Origin: UBA5314 sp040217815
GTDB lineage: Bacteria > Bacillota > Syntrophomonadia > Syntrophomonadales > Syntrophomonadaceae
DNA: 64,000 nucleotides
Direction: 5' to 3'
Assembly (NCBI GenBank): GCA_040217815.1
Contig: JBEHWI010000016.1
Location: forward strand, 6,288 to 70,287
A program made the position numbers and the translations under genes. Positions 50,680 to 59,170 of this stretch are shown piece by piece; the stretch's first letter is position 1, and each line of letters starts with the position of its first letter. The notes under the pieces were generated by a model that did not search any database, was not told the origin of the DNA, and saw nothing but the letters and a program-made list of their open reading frames with translations.

Positions 50680-50919
50680 ATGAGTGATCTCAAATTCGAA
50701 ATTATTGAGACCCTGGGGGTATTGTCCGAGGGCAGCAGGGGATGGCAGAAGGAAGTCAATCTGATCAGCTGGAATGGCAGAAGCCCCAAACTGGATGTGC
50801 GTGATTGGAGCCCTGATCACCAGCGTATGGGTAAAGGCCTGACATTTACCCGGGATGAGCTGATAAAACTGAGGGACTTCATAAACAGCTTGGATCTGGA
50901 GGAGCTGGAGCTGGATTAG
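50680..50919 (+). CDS. YdbC/PC4-like transcriptional coactivator family protein
   Basis: 79 residues with the conserved pattern of the YdbC family (PC4-type single-stranded DNA-binding fold). It reads 'FEIIETLGVLSEGSRGWQKE', then VNLISWNGRSPKLDVRDW and 'MGKGLTFTRDELIKLRDF'. Members bind single-stranded nucleic acid in the cytosol; the cellular role is unclear. AAGGAGG lies before the ATG. It stands alone. Confidence 0.85.
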   Translation: MSDLKFEIIETLGVLSEGSRGWQKEVNLISWNGRSPKLDVRDWSPDHQRMGKGLTFTRDELIKLRDFINSLDLEELELD

Positions 50920-51058
50920 GTGAAGAGGTCTTAAGTAATTATCCTCCGCTTATATTCTCAAAGGGAGTATTACCAGTATAAATGTTAAGAGCTGTTAATG
51001 CCGAAATTAATAATGATATCGGTTAGATTACGGCGTCATTTCAGAAATAGGCAAAACA

Positions 51059-51232
51059 GTGGCGTTTGTATTTATTTTTTTACTGGTTGCCTCGCTGATG
51101 GCCTTGACCAGAGTGGCAGGTCCTATGCTGATTTCAAAATACTTCCTGAAGAAATTTGACTTGACCAACCAGTTTATTTTGGGGAATAAGCTACTAAAAT
51201 TCAAGTTCCAGCATAGTTTAAACGTTTGTTAA
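51059..51232 (+). CDS. possible small membrane protein (57 residues) or gene remnant
   Basis: A GTG-started frame with an N-terminal hydrophobic helix (FVFIFLLVASLMAL), then 'GPMLISKYFLKKFDLTNQF' and a basic end. The composition is protein-like, but the only ribosome binding site is a weak AGG, and the upstream frame is open only from 51017. It may be the remnant of a longer gene. The rest of 50920-51360 holds nothing I recognise. Confidence 0.3.
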   Translation: MAFVFIFLLVASLMALTRVAGPMLISKYFLKKFDLTNQFILGNKLLKFKFQHSLNVC

Positions 51233-51360
51233 ATGTCAAAGATCTCTGGCTCTGGCCAGGAATCTCTTAATCAGGAGTAAATTAATGTATATTAATATGA
51301 AGTAATTCACGCCGAGAAGCTACACTTATTTGCACTTTAAGGTCGGGGGAGTAAATGAAA

Positions 51361-51437
51361 TGGTCGGGGCGACAGGATTTGAACCTGCGACTTCCTGATC
51401 CCAAATCAGGCGCGCTACCAAGCTGCGCTACGCCCCG
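51361..51437 (-). tRNA. tRNA-Pro(TGG)
   Basis: 77 nt. Acceptor CGGGGCG / CGCCCCG, anticodon stem CCTGA/TCAGG with loop TTTGGGA, CCA encoded. Confidence 0.96.
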
Positions 51438-51446
51438 AACTTCTTT

Positions 51447-51476
51447 ATGATACCACCAGGCCTTCAACCGTGTCAA
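51447..51476 (-). promoter_or_regulatory. sigma-70 promoter of tRNA-Pro
   Basis: Minus-strand TTGACA (51471-51476) and TATCAT (51447-51452), 18-bp spacer, 10 bp before the tRNA. Confidence 0.8.
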
Positions 51477-51699
51477 TTTACCCCAATAAGCCGAATATAA
51501 TCGATACTTACTGATATATATGGGCCGGGGAGAGAGGTGTAAATTTCCATCCAGATTGGGGGCCGCCTGAGAGTATCAGGATCCGGTAGGACTGATGGAT
51601 ATAAATTATAGCCCGGCATGCCTGGAGAGATGCTGCCAGACCAGAAAACGACTACCGTCTCTTCGAGATCGTGTACTCCCAACCTGTTTTAAGCCCGGT

Positions 51700-52554
51700 T
51701 TAAGGAATGATCGAGCCAGTTTTCATGTCATACGCTTCCTGCAGGGCGGTCAAGGTTTTATAATCTGTTGTACCGGACAGGGGCAGGTTGTGCTCCCTTT
51801 GAAAACGCCGTATCGCCGACCTGGTTTTTAAACCAAAATAGCCGTCCAGCGGGCCGGGTTGGCAGCCCAGTATCAGAAGTTGTTTCTGGGTCTGCCTCAC
51901 CATTTTTGAACGGCTGCCCAATGTCAGTATGCCCCAGATCTCTACCTTCCCAACGATATTCACCGATGTTCCCAGGGGAGTCAATGGGTAAATCTCAATT
52001 ATATCTTTGTTATACATCCTTATACAGCCATGACTAACCGCCTTACCGATCGACCTGGGGTTGTTGGTGCCGTGGATTCCATATCCTCCCCAGGGAACGG
52101 AGAGGCGCATCCAGCGGGCTCCAAAAGGCCCTCCCGGGTCTACTACCTTCTCGATTATAGTCCAGTTGCCAATAGGGGTAGGGGTTGAAGGTTTACCTAC
52201 CGCTACCGGATAGGTCTTCTTTTTTTCGCCCAGAACGAAATAGAGCCGTCGGCGGGATACGTCTACTGTGATGGCAGGTTGCTCAGGCGCAAGTTCGGGA
52301 AGCAGGCTTGAAGGTGAGGCTGACTCATGATACCGGTGCAGCCGCAACCAGGTTTCGGGTCCGGTCAGACCATCGTCTTTGAGTCCGCTCTGCCGTTGAA
52401 ACCTGCATAAGGCTTCCCCCGTTTCAAGGTTAAAGACGCCGTCTGCCGTACCTGAAAAAAAGCCGGCGGCGGCAAGCAGTTTTTGCAGATACGAAACATC
52501 GGGACCTATCAAAGGCGGCTTGCGGTAATAGAGCAAACGGCTGGCGAAATTCAT
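51700..52554 (-). CDS. L,D-transpeptidase (YkuD) flanked by two peptidoglycan-binding domains
   Basis: About 284 residues. An N-terminal PG_binding_1 unit (about 12-70: 'VSYLQKLLAAAGFF', GVFNLETGEALCRFQRQSGL) is followed by a YkuD domain (about 95-205) with GIHGTNNP and the catalytic VSHGCIRM. A second PG_binding_1 unit lies at the C-terminus (about 215-275: 'GPLDGYFGLKTRSAIRRFQ'). It forms 3-3 cross-links or attaches proteins to peptidoglycan. No signal peptide is apparent, which recalls spore-associated Bacillus YkuD. The ATG at 52554 has AGGAG nine bases upstream; the in-frame TTG at 52560 is too close to it. Confidence 0.92.
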   Translation of the reverse strand: MNFASRLLYYRKPPLIGPDVSYLQKLLAAAGFFSGTADGVFNLETGEALCRFQRQSGLKDDGLTGPETWLRLHRYHESASPSSLLPELAPEQPAITVDVSRRRLYFVLGEKKKTYPVAVGKPSTPTPIGNWTIIEKVVDPGGPFGARWMRLSVPWGGYGIHGTNNPRSIGKAVSHGCIRMYNKDIIEIYPLTPLGTSVNIVGKVEIWGILTLGSRSKMVRQTQKQLLILGCQPGPLDGYFGLKTRSAIRRFQREHNLPLSGTTDYKTLTALQEAYDMKTGSIIP

Positions 52555-52715
52555 GGACAAGCTCTCCTACCTTTTTTGTATTCTATGCAAGGTGCTCGTG
52601 AATTGAGACAGGAAAAGAAGAATGGATGACGGGGAAGGCTCTCTGGAAATAATTTGGTTATATTGGAAGGAAAAGTAAATAGATTTGCCGAATTCATCTG
52701 TTAAAACATGATCAG

Positions 52716-53963
52716 GTGAAGGAAGTGAAGAATGTGGGAGAGCTACCGTCCATCAAACCTCTTTTAGATGCTGCTTTTGAGTATTATCAGCTCCACAATG
52801 TCAGCCGCGCCCTGTTTTGTTACCAGCAGGCTTTAGAATGGGAAGTTCCGGATCTTCGTCTGTGGAAAGGGCTGGCCAACTGCAACTTTATTCTGGGAGA
52901 TTTTGATAAAGCTCTGCAATACTGGGAGAAAGCCGCCGAATTGGATGGTTTTGACGAAGAGGTTGAGAGCCGGCTGGGGCTTCTTAAAAGTCCATCATTT
53001 CAATCATGGCTGAAGAGAATGAGCGATGCGGTAAAGACCGTTGAGATGAAAGACTACTCCCGAGCCAGGGACCTGTTTATGGATTTGCTGGAGGAGAAAG
53101 ATGGGGTGGTATCGCTCTATCAAATCCTGGGTTTGACCCATATGGCCTGTTCCGATCCAGGAAGCGCCAAACGGGTATGGAGCAAGGGGCTGCAGTTTGA
53201 TTCCTCCAATCCTATGCTTTTAAAGTATCTACAGTCATTGGACGAGATTGAAAAGGGCATTGAAGTTGAAAAGGAACCGGAAGAGAAGGTACAGACATCC
53301 AAATACCGTCTCATTTTGGGATCGGCAGCCGTCGTAATATTGGGATGCCTGGGCTTTTTCCTTTTGAGCCGCCTGGGTATTTACGCCGATAAACCTGCCC
53401 CGCTGCAGGTAGTCCCTGCTAATGCACCAGCCTCGACGACTATAGAAACCGGGCTGAAATCTAGAACAGCACCAGTATCAGTTCAGTCTGAAGCAAGGCC
53501 GGTTTCCCGAGGAGCCATTAGTGAATCTGAGCAACTAAACCTTTTAGTCAGGGGAAAAGACCTGGGGAATCAAATGGAAAGTACGGGCGAATGGCAGCAT
53601 TACCGGGAAGGGTTCACCGATTATCTCAAGGGAGACCTGGGCGGAGCCAGGCTGGCTTTCAGTCAGGTGGTAAACAAGAATAGCGGGAGCTATATAAACC
53701 GGGAGTCACTTTATTACCTGGCCCGAATTAATTACCTGCTGGGGGACAGGGAAAGTGCAGAATCCTATTTTCAAAAATACCTTGCGCAGTTTGCAGGGAC
53801 CGATTACTATGATGAGAGCCTTTATTTCCTGGGATGTATTTATAACCAGACGGGGCGTGAGGAACAAGCCCGCGCTATGCTCCGTAAATTAGAAATAGTT
53901 GCGCCCGACAGCGGATACCTTTCCAGTAAGAGCGGTAGAGAAATATTAAATTCAACCCGGTGA
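52716..53963 (+). CDS. TPR-repeat membrane protein
   Basis: 415 residues. The N-terminal cytosolic half has TPR-like units ('AFEYYQLHNVSRALFCYQQA', 'LANCNFILGDFDKALQYWEKA', 'DYSRARDLFMDLLEEKDGVV'). One membrane helix (about 200-220, ILGSAAVVILGCLGFFLLS) is followed by a Pro/Ser/Thr linker and an outer TPR/YbgF-like half ('YREGFTDYLKGDLGGARLAF', 'ALYYLARINYLLGDRESAES'-type SLYYLARINYLLGDRESA, YFLGCIYNQTGREEQA). It may organise a complex across the membrane. The start could be GTG 52716, 52725 or 52734. Confidence 0.8.
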   Translation: MKEVKNVGELPSIKPLLDAAFEYYQLHNVSRALFCYQQALEWEVPDLRLWKGLANCNFILGDFDKALQYWEKAAELDGFDEEVESRLGLLKSPSFQSWLKRMSDAVKTVEMKDYSRARDLFMDLLEEKDGVVSLYQILGLTHMACSDPGSAKRVWSKGLQFDSSNPMLLKYLQSLDEIEKGIEVEKEPEEKVQTSKYRLILGSAAVVILGCLGFFLLSRLGIYADKPAPLQVVPANAPASTTIETGLKSRTAPVSVQSEARPVSRGAISESEQLNLLVRGKDLGNQMESTGEWQHYREGFTDYLKGDLGGARLAFSQVVNKNSGSYINRESLYYLARINYLLGDRESAESYFQKYLAQFAGTDYYDESLYFLGCIYNQTGREEQARAMLRKLEIVAPDSGYLSSKSGREILNSTR

Positions 53964-54008
53964 GATTACTGGTGCTCGAAAGACGCTTTGCCCACAATCT
54001 GATCAGTT

Positions 54009-54642
54009 TTAGGGCTGGGAGTCCTTGAGATAGGCGTGCACGATTAGACAAGCGTATTTTCCGTCCGGAGGGCGCACTGCCGGGGTGCAAGTGGTCAATG
54101 TCAAGGCCGGCCTTACCGTTGGATTAACCAAACTCCAGTCGGTGGGGGCGGTAACAAACATCTTTTCCGCCAGGTAATGATAACGCACTTACTGGTATAT
54201 AAGATAGATCTCATCCCCGGGCGCCAGATCATCGAGATGCAAAAAGCGCGATCCGTGCGCATTGCGATAGTCGGCAATGCAGACGTTGCCGGTTGAGGGG
54301 AGCCCGCTCTGAGGGTAATACCCGGGGCCTCTATTTAAATCGGCTTCCTCCACGCCGTAGAAAACCGACAGATTTAAACCCAATTTGGGAATGAGCAGCC
54401 TGCCCTGTGCTGTTACCAGTTTTTCCGGGGTTTTTACTTCCACGACCGGGGCGGGAGCGGAAGGTTCCGGTTCGGGCTCGGGCGGCGACTCTTGAACAAC
54501 CTGCGCTTCCGGTGAGGGAGGCGCAGTATTTTTCGTATAGAAGCCTTGTAAATTGGGATAAAGGGGAGGCAGTTAATCCGGCTGCCAACAACGCTGCCAG
54601 AGCGTACATAATTAGTCTTGATTTCAGATCGAAATTTGCCAT
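54009..54642 (-). pseudogene. class D-like sortase, broken by a frameshift and a premature stop
   Basis: The pieces add up to one sortase. The signal-anchor start (FDLKSRLIMYALAALLAAGLTA) is in the first frame. After a frameshift near 54566-54573 the second frame gives a Pro/Glu-rich linker and the sortase domain (RLLIPKLGLNLSVFYGV, the catalytic-His region 'NVCIADYRNAHGSRFLHLD'). An in-frame TAA at 54189-54191 then interrupts, after which the same frame continues with 'AEKMFVTAPTDWSLVNP', the catalytic-Cys motif LTLTTCTP and the final Arg region RPPDGKYACLIVHAYL, ending at 54009. The family's His of TLxGH is replaced by DYRNAHG. Two independent lesions make function unlikely unless one is a sequencing error. 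Confidence 0.75.
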
Positions 54643-54876
54643 CTTATTTGCTCTTTCTTAAACAAAAAGAGTCTTTCAATTTGCCAGTCTGTTATATCTA
54701 ATTTCGATTTATAATCCAATAAAATCAAGATGAAAAAAGAAGTAGTACACAGAATTAGGGCTGACAGTGTACTAGACCTTAAAATGCCTGAATAAGAATA
54801 CAATTCGGCTAAAGTATGAGCCGCTTTTGTTTCGATAATTAATACAGGAACAATTGGCTCAACAGGAAGGTTTGAC

Positions 54877-55335
54877 ATGAAAAGGATTGTATGTATCGGG
54901 CTTTTAATTATTCTGCTAAGTATGATGGGAGGGTGCGCAAGTGAGCCCACCGGCCAGTCCAAGGGAGCGGACACGCCCATGGAAGGGTGGCAGAAGAATG
55001 TGGTTGACACCAGACAGCAGAAAGCCGACGATGATCCGGTCCAGGAACTGAATCACTGGAAATACGGGGTCAAGCCCGGAGAAGATATTAGCTACAGTCA
55101 AGGAAAGACAGGCACCGGTGGAACCGAACAGGATAATCCGGCTGCGGCCTATCCGGGGCTTACCGAAAAGGAATATAAATATGTAATAAGCGAGATGCTA
55201 AATTGGGGTTATCTGAAGACCAAAAGCCCCACCTCCAAACAGCTTGAAGATGGGGTGCGATTACTGCAGAGCGACAACCATATACCCCAGACCGGCCGTC
55301 TGGATGCAGCTACTTTAAAACTGCTCGGTTTATAA
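54877..55335 (+). CDS. lipoprotein with C-terminal peptidoglycan-binding-like domain
   Basis: 152 residues. The lipobox is MGGC (lipidated Cys about residue 20), followed by a long polar linker and a C-terminal unit (about 95-152) with EYKYVISEMLNWGYLKT, then GVRLLQSDNHIPQTGRLDAATLKLL split between two helices. This resembles a PG_binding_1 repeat. It probably sits on the outer face of the membrane and touches peptidoglycan. No partner gene adjoins. Confidence 0.75.
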   Translation: MKRIVCIGLLIILLSMMGGCASEPTGQSKGADTPMEGWQKNVVDTRQQKADDDPVQELNHWKYGVKPGEDISYSQGKTGTGGTEQDNPAAAYPGLTEKEYKYVISEMLNWGYLKTKSPTSKQLEDGVRLLQSDNHIPQTGRLDAATLKLLGL

Positions 55336-55435
55336 ATTACCTCTATTACCCTTAGCCTGAACGCAAAGAAATTTCTGCTTCCCCTTGACTTTGGTCTGAC
55401 GAATTCATTATTCTTTTATATAGTGGAAATTGTGT

Positions 55436-55510
55436 GCGGAAGTGGCTCAGTGGTAGAGCATCGCCTTGCCAAGGCGAGGGTCGCGAGTTCGAATCTCGTC
55501 TTCCGCTCCA
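55436..55510 (+). tRNA. tRNA-Gly(GCC)
   Basis: 75 nt. Acceptor GCGGAAG / CTTCCGC, anticodon stem TCGCC/GGCGA with loop TTGCCAA, CCA encoded. TTGACT at 55384 and TATATA at 55417 upstream may be promoter parts, though not at standard spacing. Confidence 0.96.
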
Positions 55511-55631
55511 AAAGCGATCATGCCTCGGCATTTGCCGGGGCCTTGTGTTTCTGCCTGACCGACAAATACTGCAAGGCAGTTACGCACCATATAATGAATA
55601 ATTTAAAGAACAAACACAAGGAGGATCATTA

Positions 55632-57008
55632 ATGGACTTTAAACTCGAGAAGATAGAAAACAGCGAGGCCTACATAGCCATCGAAATAGATGAAGGCCGT
55701 ATGGATGAGGCTATGGACAAAGCCTATAAGAAAGTGGTCAAACAAGTAAGCATTCCGGGATTTCGTAAAGGCCGGGCTCCCCGAGTTCTTTTAGAAGCCC
55801 ATTATGGAAGGGAGATCCTTCTGAACGAAGCCATGGAGGTAGCGCTTCCCGATGCCTATGCCGAGGCTATTGAGGCTCTCGATATTGAACCCATCGCTCA
55901 ACCCGAGTTCGATTTCGAAGATGAACTGCAATTGGAGACATTCAAGTTCACCGCCCGGGTAGCGGTGAAGCCTGAAGTTACTTTGGGCGACCTGGAAGGC
56001 CTGGAAGTTGAAATTCCCAAATTGCAGGTCAGCGATAAGGATTTGGACGCCCGGCTGGAGGAAATGCGCGCCCGTTACGCCGAACTGGAAGAAAAAGAAG
56101 ACGACCCCGCCCAAATGGGTGATACTGTAACTATAGACTTTGAAGGTTTTGTGGATGAGGTGGCTTTTGATGGTGGAAACGGCGAAGACTATCCCCTGGA
56201 GCTTGGCTCAGGAAGCTTCATCCCCGGATTTGAAGAGCAATTGGTCGGACTCAAGAAAGGCGACAGCAAGGATGTCGATGTGATGTTCCCGGAAGCCTAC
56301 CACGCTGAAGAACTGGCCGGTAAACAGGCCCTATTCAAGGTCCTTGTCAAGAAAGTGGAGGGTAAGAAGCTGCGCGAGTTAAATGACGACTTTGCTCAGG
56401 AAGTAAGCCAGTTTGACACCCTGGAAGAACTCCGCCAGGATATGCTTCAGAATATGAACAAAAACCTTGAAGCCCGGCGCAAAGAGGTGCTCAAGAATGA
56501 AGTTATTGATAAGGCCCTGGAGCGCTGCGAAATGGTAGTGCCGGAGGCGGCCATCAAGACTCAGGTGGGCCGTATGCTGGAGCAGATGGAGCAATCAATT
56601 GGTGCTCAAGGGTTGACCATGGAGCAGTATTACCAGTTTACCAACAGCACTGAGGATGAATTGAGAACCCGCATGTGGCCGGATGCCGAGCGCAGTGTAA
56701 AGTCCGATTTCATGCTGGAAAAGTTGGTTGAGGAAAAAGGTTTTACAGCCAGCGATGAAGAAGTAGATAAGCGTATCGAGGACATTGCAGCGGAGATGCA
56801 TGTTGACCTGGACAACACCCGGCAAATCCTCAAAGACGTTACGGAAAAGATCCGTTTTGGCGTACAAATTGATAAAGCAGTGGATTATTTGATAGAAAAA
56901 GCGATAATTACTGAAAAGGAGTTTACTTCACCCCCTTCCGGGGTAAAGATAGATGAAAGTGCAATTTCTGAAGCTGATGATTCAGCAAAAAGTGAAGAAG
57001 AGGCATAA
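55632..57008 (+). CDS. tig: trigger factor
   Basis: 458 residues with the trigger-factor order. The N-terminal ribosome-binding domain has the signature 'IPGFRKGRAPRVLLEAHYG'. The central FKBP-type prolyl isomerase domain (about 155-240) has 'GDTVTIDFEGFVDEVAFDGG', LELGSGSFIPGFEEQL and 'DVMFPEAYHAEELAGK'. The C-terminal helical chaperone arms end in an acidic tail. It meets nascent chains at the ribosome exit. AAGGAGG lies before the ATG, and the gene leads the tig-clpP-clpX group. Confidence 0.97.
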   Translation: MDFKLEKIENSEAYIAIEIDEGRMDEAMDKAYKKVVKQVSIPGFRKGRAPRVLLEAHYGREILLNEAMEVALPDAYAEAIEALDIEPIAQPEFDFEDELQLETFKFTARVAVKPEVTLGDLEGLEVEIPKLQVSDKDLDARLEEMRARYAELEEKEDDPAQMGDTVTIDFEGFVDEVAFDGGNGEDYPLELGSGSFIPGFEEQLVGLKKGDSKDVDVMFPEAYHAEELAGKQALFKVLVKKVEGKKLRELNDDFAQEVSQFDTLEELRQDMLQNMNKNLEARRKEVLKNEVIDKALERCEMVVPEAAIKTQVGRMLEQMEQSIGAQGLTMEQYYQFTNSTEDELRTRMWPDAERSVKSDFMLEKLVEEKGFTASDEEVDKRIEDIAAEMHVDLDNTRQILKDVTEKIRFGVQIDKAVDYLIEKAIITEKEFTSPPSGVKIDESAISEADDSAKSEEEA

Positions 57009-57068
57009 TTATAGTATGGAGAAGGTAATAAGGTAAAAGAATCTTAAAGTAGATGGGAGTGAAACCGA

Positions 57069-57662
57069 ATGTCCTTTTTAGTGCCGATGGTCGTTGAACA
57101 AACCAACCGGGGTGAACGCGCCTATGATATATACTCCCGGTTGTTAAAGGATAGAATAGTGTTTTTGGGCAGTGCGATCGATGATAATGTTGCCAACCTG
57201 GTAAATGCCCAGCTTCTCTTTTTAGAGGCTGAAGATCCTGACAAAGATATTTCCCTGTATATAAACAGCCCGGGCGGGTCTATTACTTCCGGTCTGGCTA
57301 TATACGACACCATGCAGTATATAAGGCCGGATGTATCAACCATCTGCATCGGCATGGCTGCCAGCATGGGTGCTTTTCTTCTGGCAGCAGGGCAAAAGGG
57401 CAAGCGTTTTGCCACACCCAATGCCGAGGTCATGATCCACCAGCCCTGGGGAGGAACTCAGGGGCAGGCCACCGATATCGAGATCCGCGCCCGGCAGATT
57501 CTAAAACAAAAAGCCAAGCTCAATGAAATTCTGGCCGAAAGAACCGGCCAAAAGCTTGAAAAAATACAGGCAGATGTGGAAAGGGATTATTTTATGACAG
57601 CGGCCGAAGCCCAAGAGTACGGCCTAATTGACGAAGTGTTTCCCGTTAACCGCAAGAAGTAA
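57069..57662 (+). CDS. clpP: ATP-dependent Clp protease proteolytic subunit
   Basis: 197 residues. Catalytic triad Ser99 (in GMAASMGAF), His124 (in EVMIHQPWGG) and Asp173 (in VERDYFM), plus 'LYINSPGGSITSGLAIYDTM'. It forms the double-ring chamber for ClpX. The N-terminal SFLVPMVVEQTNRGERAYDI segment is typical of mature ClpP starts. GGGAGTGA lies before the ATG. Confidence 0.98.
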   Translation: MSFLVPMVVEQTNRGERAYDIYSRLLKDRIVFLGSAIDDNVANLVNAQLLFLEAEDPDKDISLYINSPGGSITSGLAIYDTMQYIRPDVSTICIGMAASMGAFLLAAGQKGKRFATPNAEVMIHQPWGGTQGQATDIEIRARQILKQKAKLNEILAERTGQKLEKIQADVERDYFMTAAEAQEYGLIDEVFPVNRKK

Positions 57663-57685
57663 GCTTGGGGAAATGAGGTGAACTT

Positions 57686-58936
57686 ATGCACAAGTACGGG
57701 GATGACAAAGGACAATTAAAATGCTCTTTCTGCGGAAAAACGCAGGATCAAGTCAAAAAACTGGTAGCCGGACCCGGTGTGTATATTTGCGATGAGTGCA
57801 TAGAATTGTGCAACGAAATTATCGAAGAAGAACTGGCCGAAGATTTCGGCTTTGAATTGGGTGACATTCCTAAGCCCAGAGAAATCAAAGACATTCTGGA
57901 TGACTATGTTATAGGCCAGGAAAGGGCCAAACAATCTCTGGCGGTGGCGGTGTACAATCACTACAAGCGCATTAACCTGGGCATGAAGCTTGATGATGTG
58001 GAACTGCAGAAAAGCAATATAATGATGCTGGGGCCGACCGGAAGCGGTAAAACCCTGCTGGCTCAAACCCTGGCCCGCATTTTGAACGTGCCTTTTGCCA
58101 TAGCCGATGCCACTTCGCTTACCGAAGCAGGGTATGTCGGTGAAGATGTGGAGAACATCCTGCTAAAGCTTATCCAGGCGGCTGATTACGATATTGAAAA
58201 GGCCGAAAAAGGAATTGTCTATATTGATGAAATAGATAAAATTGCAAGAAAGACTGACAATCCCAGCATCACCCGGGACGTATCCGGGGAGGGGGTCCAG
58301 CAGGCCCTGCTAAAAATTCTGGAAGGCACTATTGCCAGTGTTCCACCCCAGGGTGGGCGTAAGCACCCGCACCAGGAGTTTATTCAGATAGACACCAGTA
58401 ATATACTGTTTATCTGCGGCGGAGCCTTTGAAGGTATTGATAAGATTATCCAGAACCGGGTTGGACAAAAAGTAATGGGATTTGGAGCCGAAATCAAAAG
58501 CCGCCAGGAAAAGAAGATAGGTGAGATTTTGAACCTGATTCTGCCCCAAGACTTGCTCCGCTACGGCTTGATTCCGGAATTTGTAGGCCGGGTGCCGATT
58601 ATCGTGACTCTGGAAGCATTGGACAGCGATGCCCTGGTGAGAATTCTCACCGAGCCCAAGAATGCTTTGATAAAACAGTATAAAAAGCTGTTTGAGCTGG
58701 ATGGGGTTGATCTGGAGTTCAAAGACGATGCCCTGCAGGCCATTGCAGAGGAAGCCTTGCGCAGAGCGACCGGGGCTCGTGGTTTAAGGGCCATTTTGGA
58801 AGATATCATGCTGGAGGTTATGTACGAGATACCCTCACGCATAGATGTAACCAAGGTGGCCATTACCAAAGACGTGGTCTTAAAAAGAGAGAGCCCTTTG
58901 CTGGTGACGGTAGACGCCAAACGCAAGGTAAACTAA
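57686..58936 (+). CDS. clpX: ATP-dependent Clp protease ATP-binding subunit ClpX
   Basis: 416 residues. N-terminal zinc-binding C4 domain (Cys13, 16, 35, 38), Walker A GPTGSGKT (116-123), Walker B VYIDEIDKIA (Asp181, Glu182), the RYGLIPEFVGR sensor/box region, and sensor II in ATGARGLRAILE. It unfolds substrates for ClpP. It lies 23 bp after clpP with GAGGTGA before the ATG, so the two are co-transcribed. A hairpin of the dispersed repeat type follows and probably ends the transcript. Confidence 0.98.
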   Translation: MHKYGDDKGQLKCSFCGKTQDQVKKLVAGPGVYICDECIELCNEIIEEELAEDFGFELGDIPKPREIKDILDDYVIGQERAKQSLAVAVYNHYKRINLGMKLDDVELQKSNIMMLGPTGSGKTLLAQTLARILNVPFAIADATSLTEAGYVGEDVENILLKLIQAADYDIEKAEKGIVYIDEIDKIARKTDNPSITRDVSGEGVQQALLKILEGTIASVPPQGGRKHPHQEFIQIDTSNILFICGGAFEGIDKIIQNRVGQKVMGFGAEIKSRQEKKIGEILNLILPQDLLRYGLIPEFVGRVPIIVTLEALDSDALVRILTEPKNALIKQYKKLFELDGVDLEFKDDALQAIAEEALRRATGARGLRAILEDIMLEVMYEIPSRIDVTKVAITKDVVLKRESPLLVTVDAKRKVN

Positions 58937-58965
58937 TCCAGTCCTACCACAAAAACGAATTTGAG

Positions 58966-59016
58966 AAGCCCGCTCTGTCAACGTACTTGATTACGCCTCA
59001 GTTGCGGGCTTTTTCA
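58966..59016 (+). terminator. terminator after clpX; dispersed internal-loop hairpin, copy C
   Basis: Outer stem AAGCCCGC (58966-58973) / GCGGGCTT (59004-59011), then TTTTC: a good terminator on the plus strand. Inside are a 7x7 internal loop TCTGTCA / CTCAGTT and a short CGTA/TACG stem. Read on the minus strand, the loop is AACTGAG / TGACAGA, a variant of the GATTGAG / TGATTGA loop of copies A and B. Confidence 0.75.
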
Positions 59017-59072
59017 TGTCTTGAATTTCTATGGTAACATTCTTGTGAAAACAAATAAATACGAATTAGGAA

Positions 59073-59098
59073 AAGGCAGCGCAAGCTGCCTTATTTTA
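59073..59098 (+). terminator. terminator or attenuator upstream of lonB
   Basis: AAGGCAGC / GCTGCCTT (8 bp) with a GCAA tetraloop, followed by ATTTTA. It lies 73 bp before lonB and could be an attenuator of the lonB-lonA unit. Confidence 0.75.
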
Positions 59099-59170
59099 CA
59101 GCAGTCCTTTCATGATGCCGATTTGCTGCATAGGGAATAATAGAGAAAACGCAGGGAAAGGAAGGGCAGC

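Noticed and set aside
55423..55632. 69-codon frame across tRNA-Gly(GCC)
   Set aside because: It runs through the tRNA gene and its 3' flank and has no ribosome binding site.
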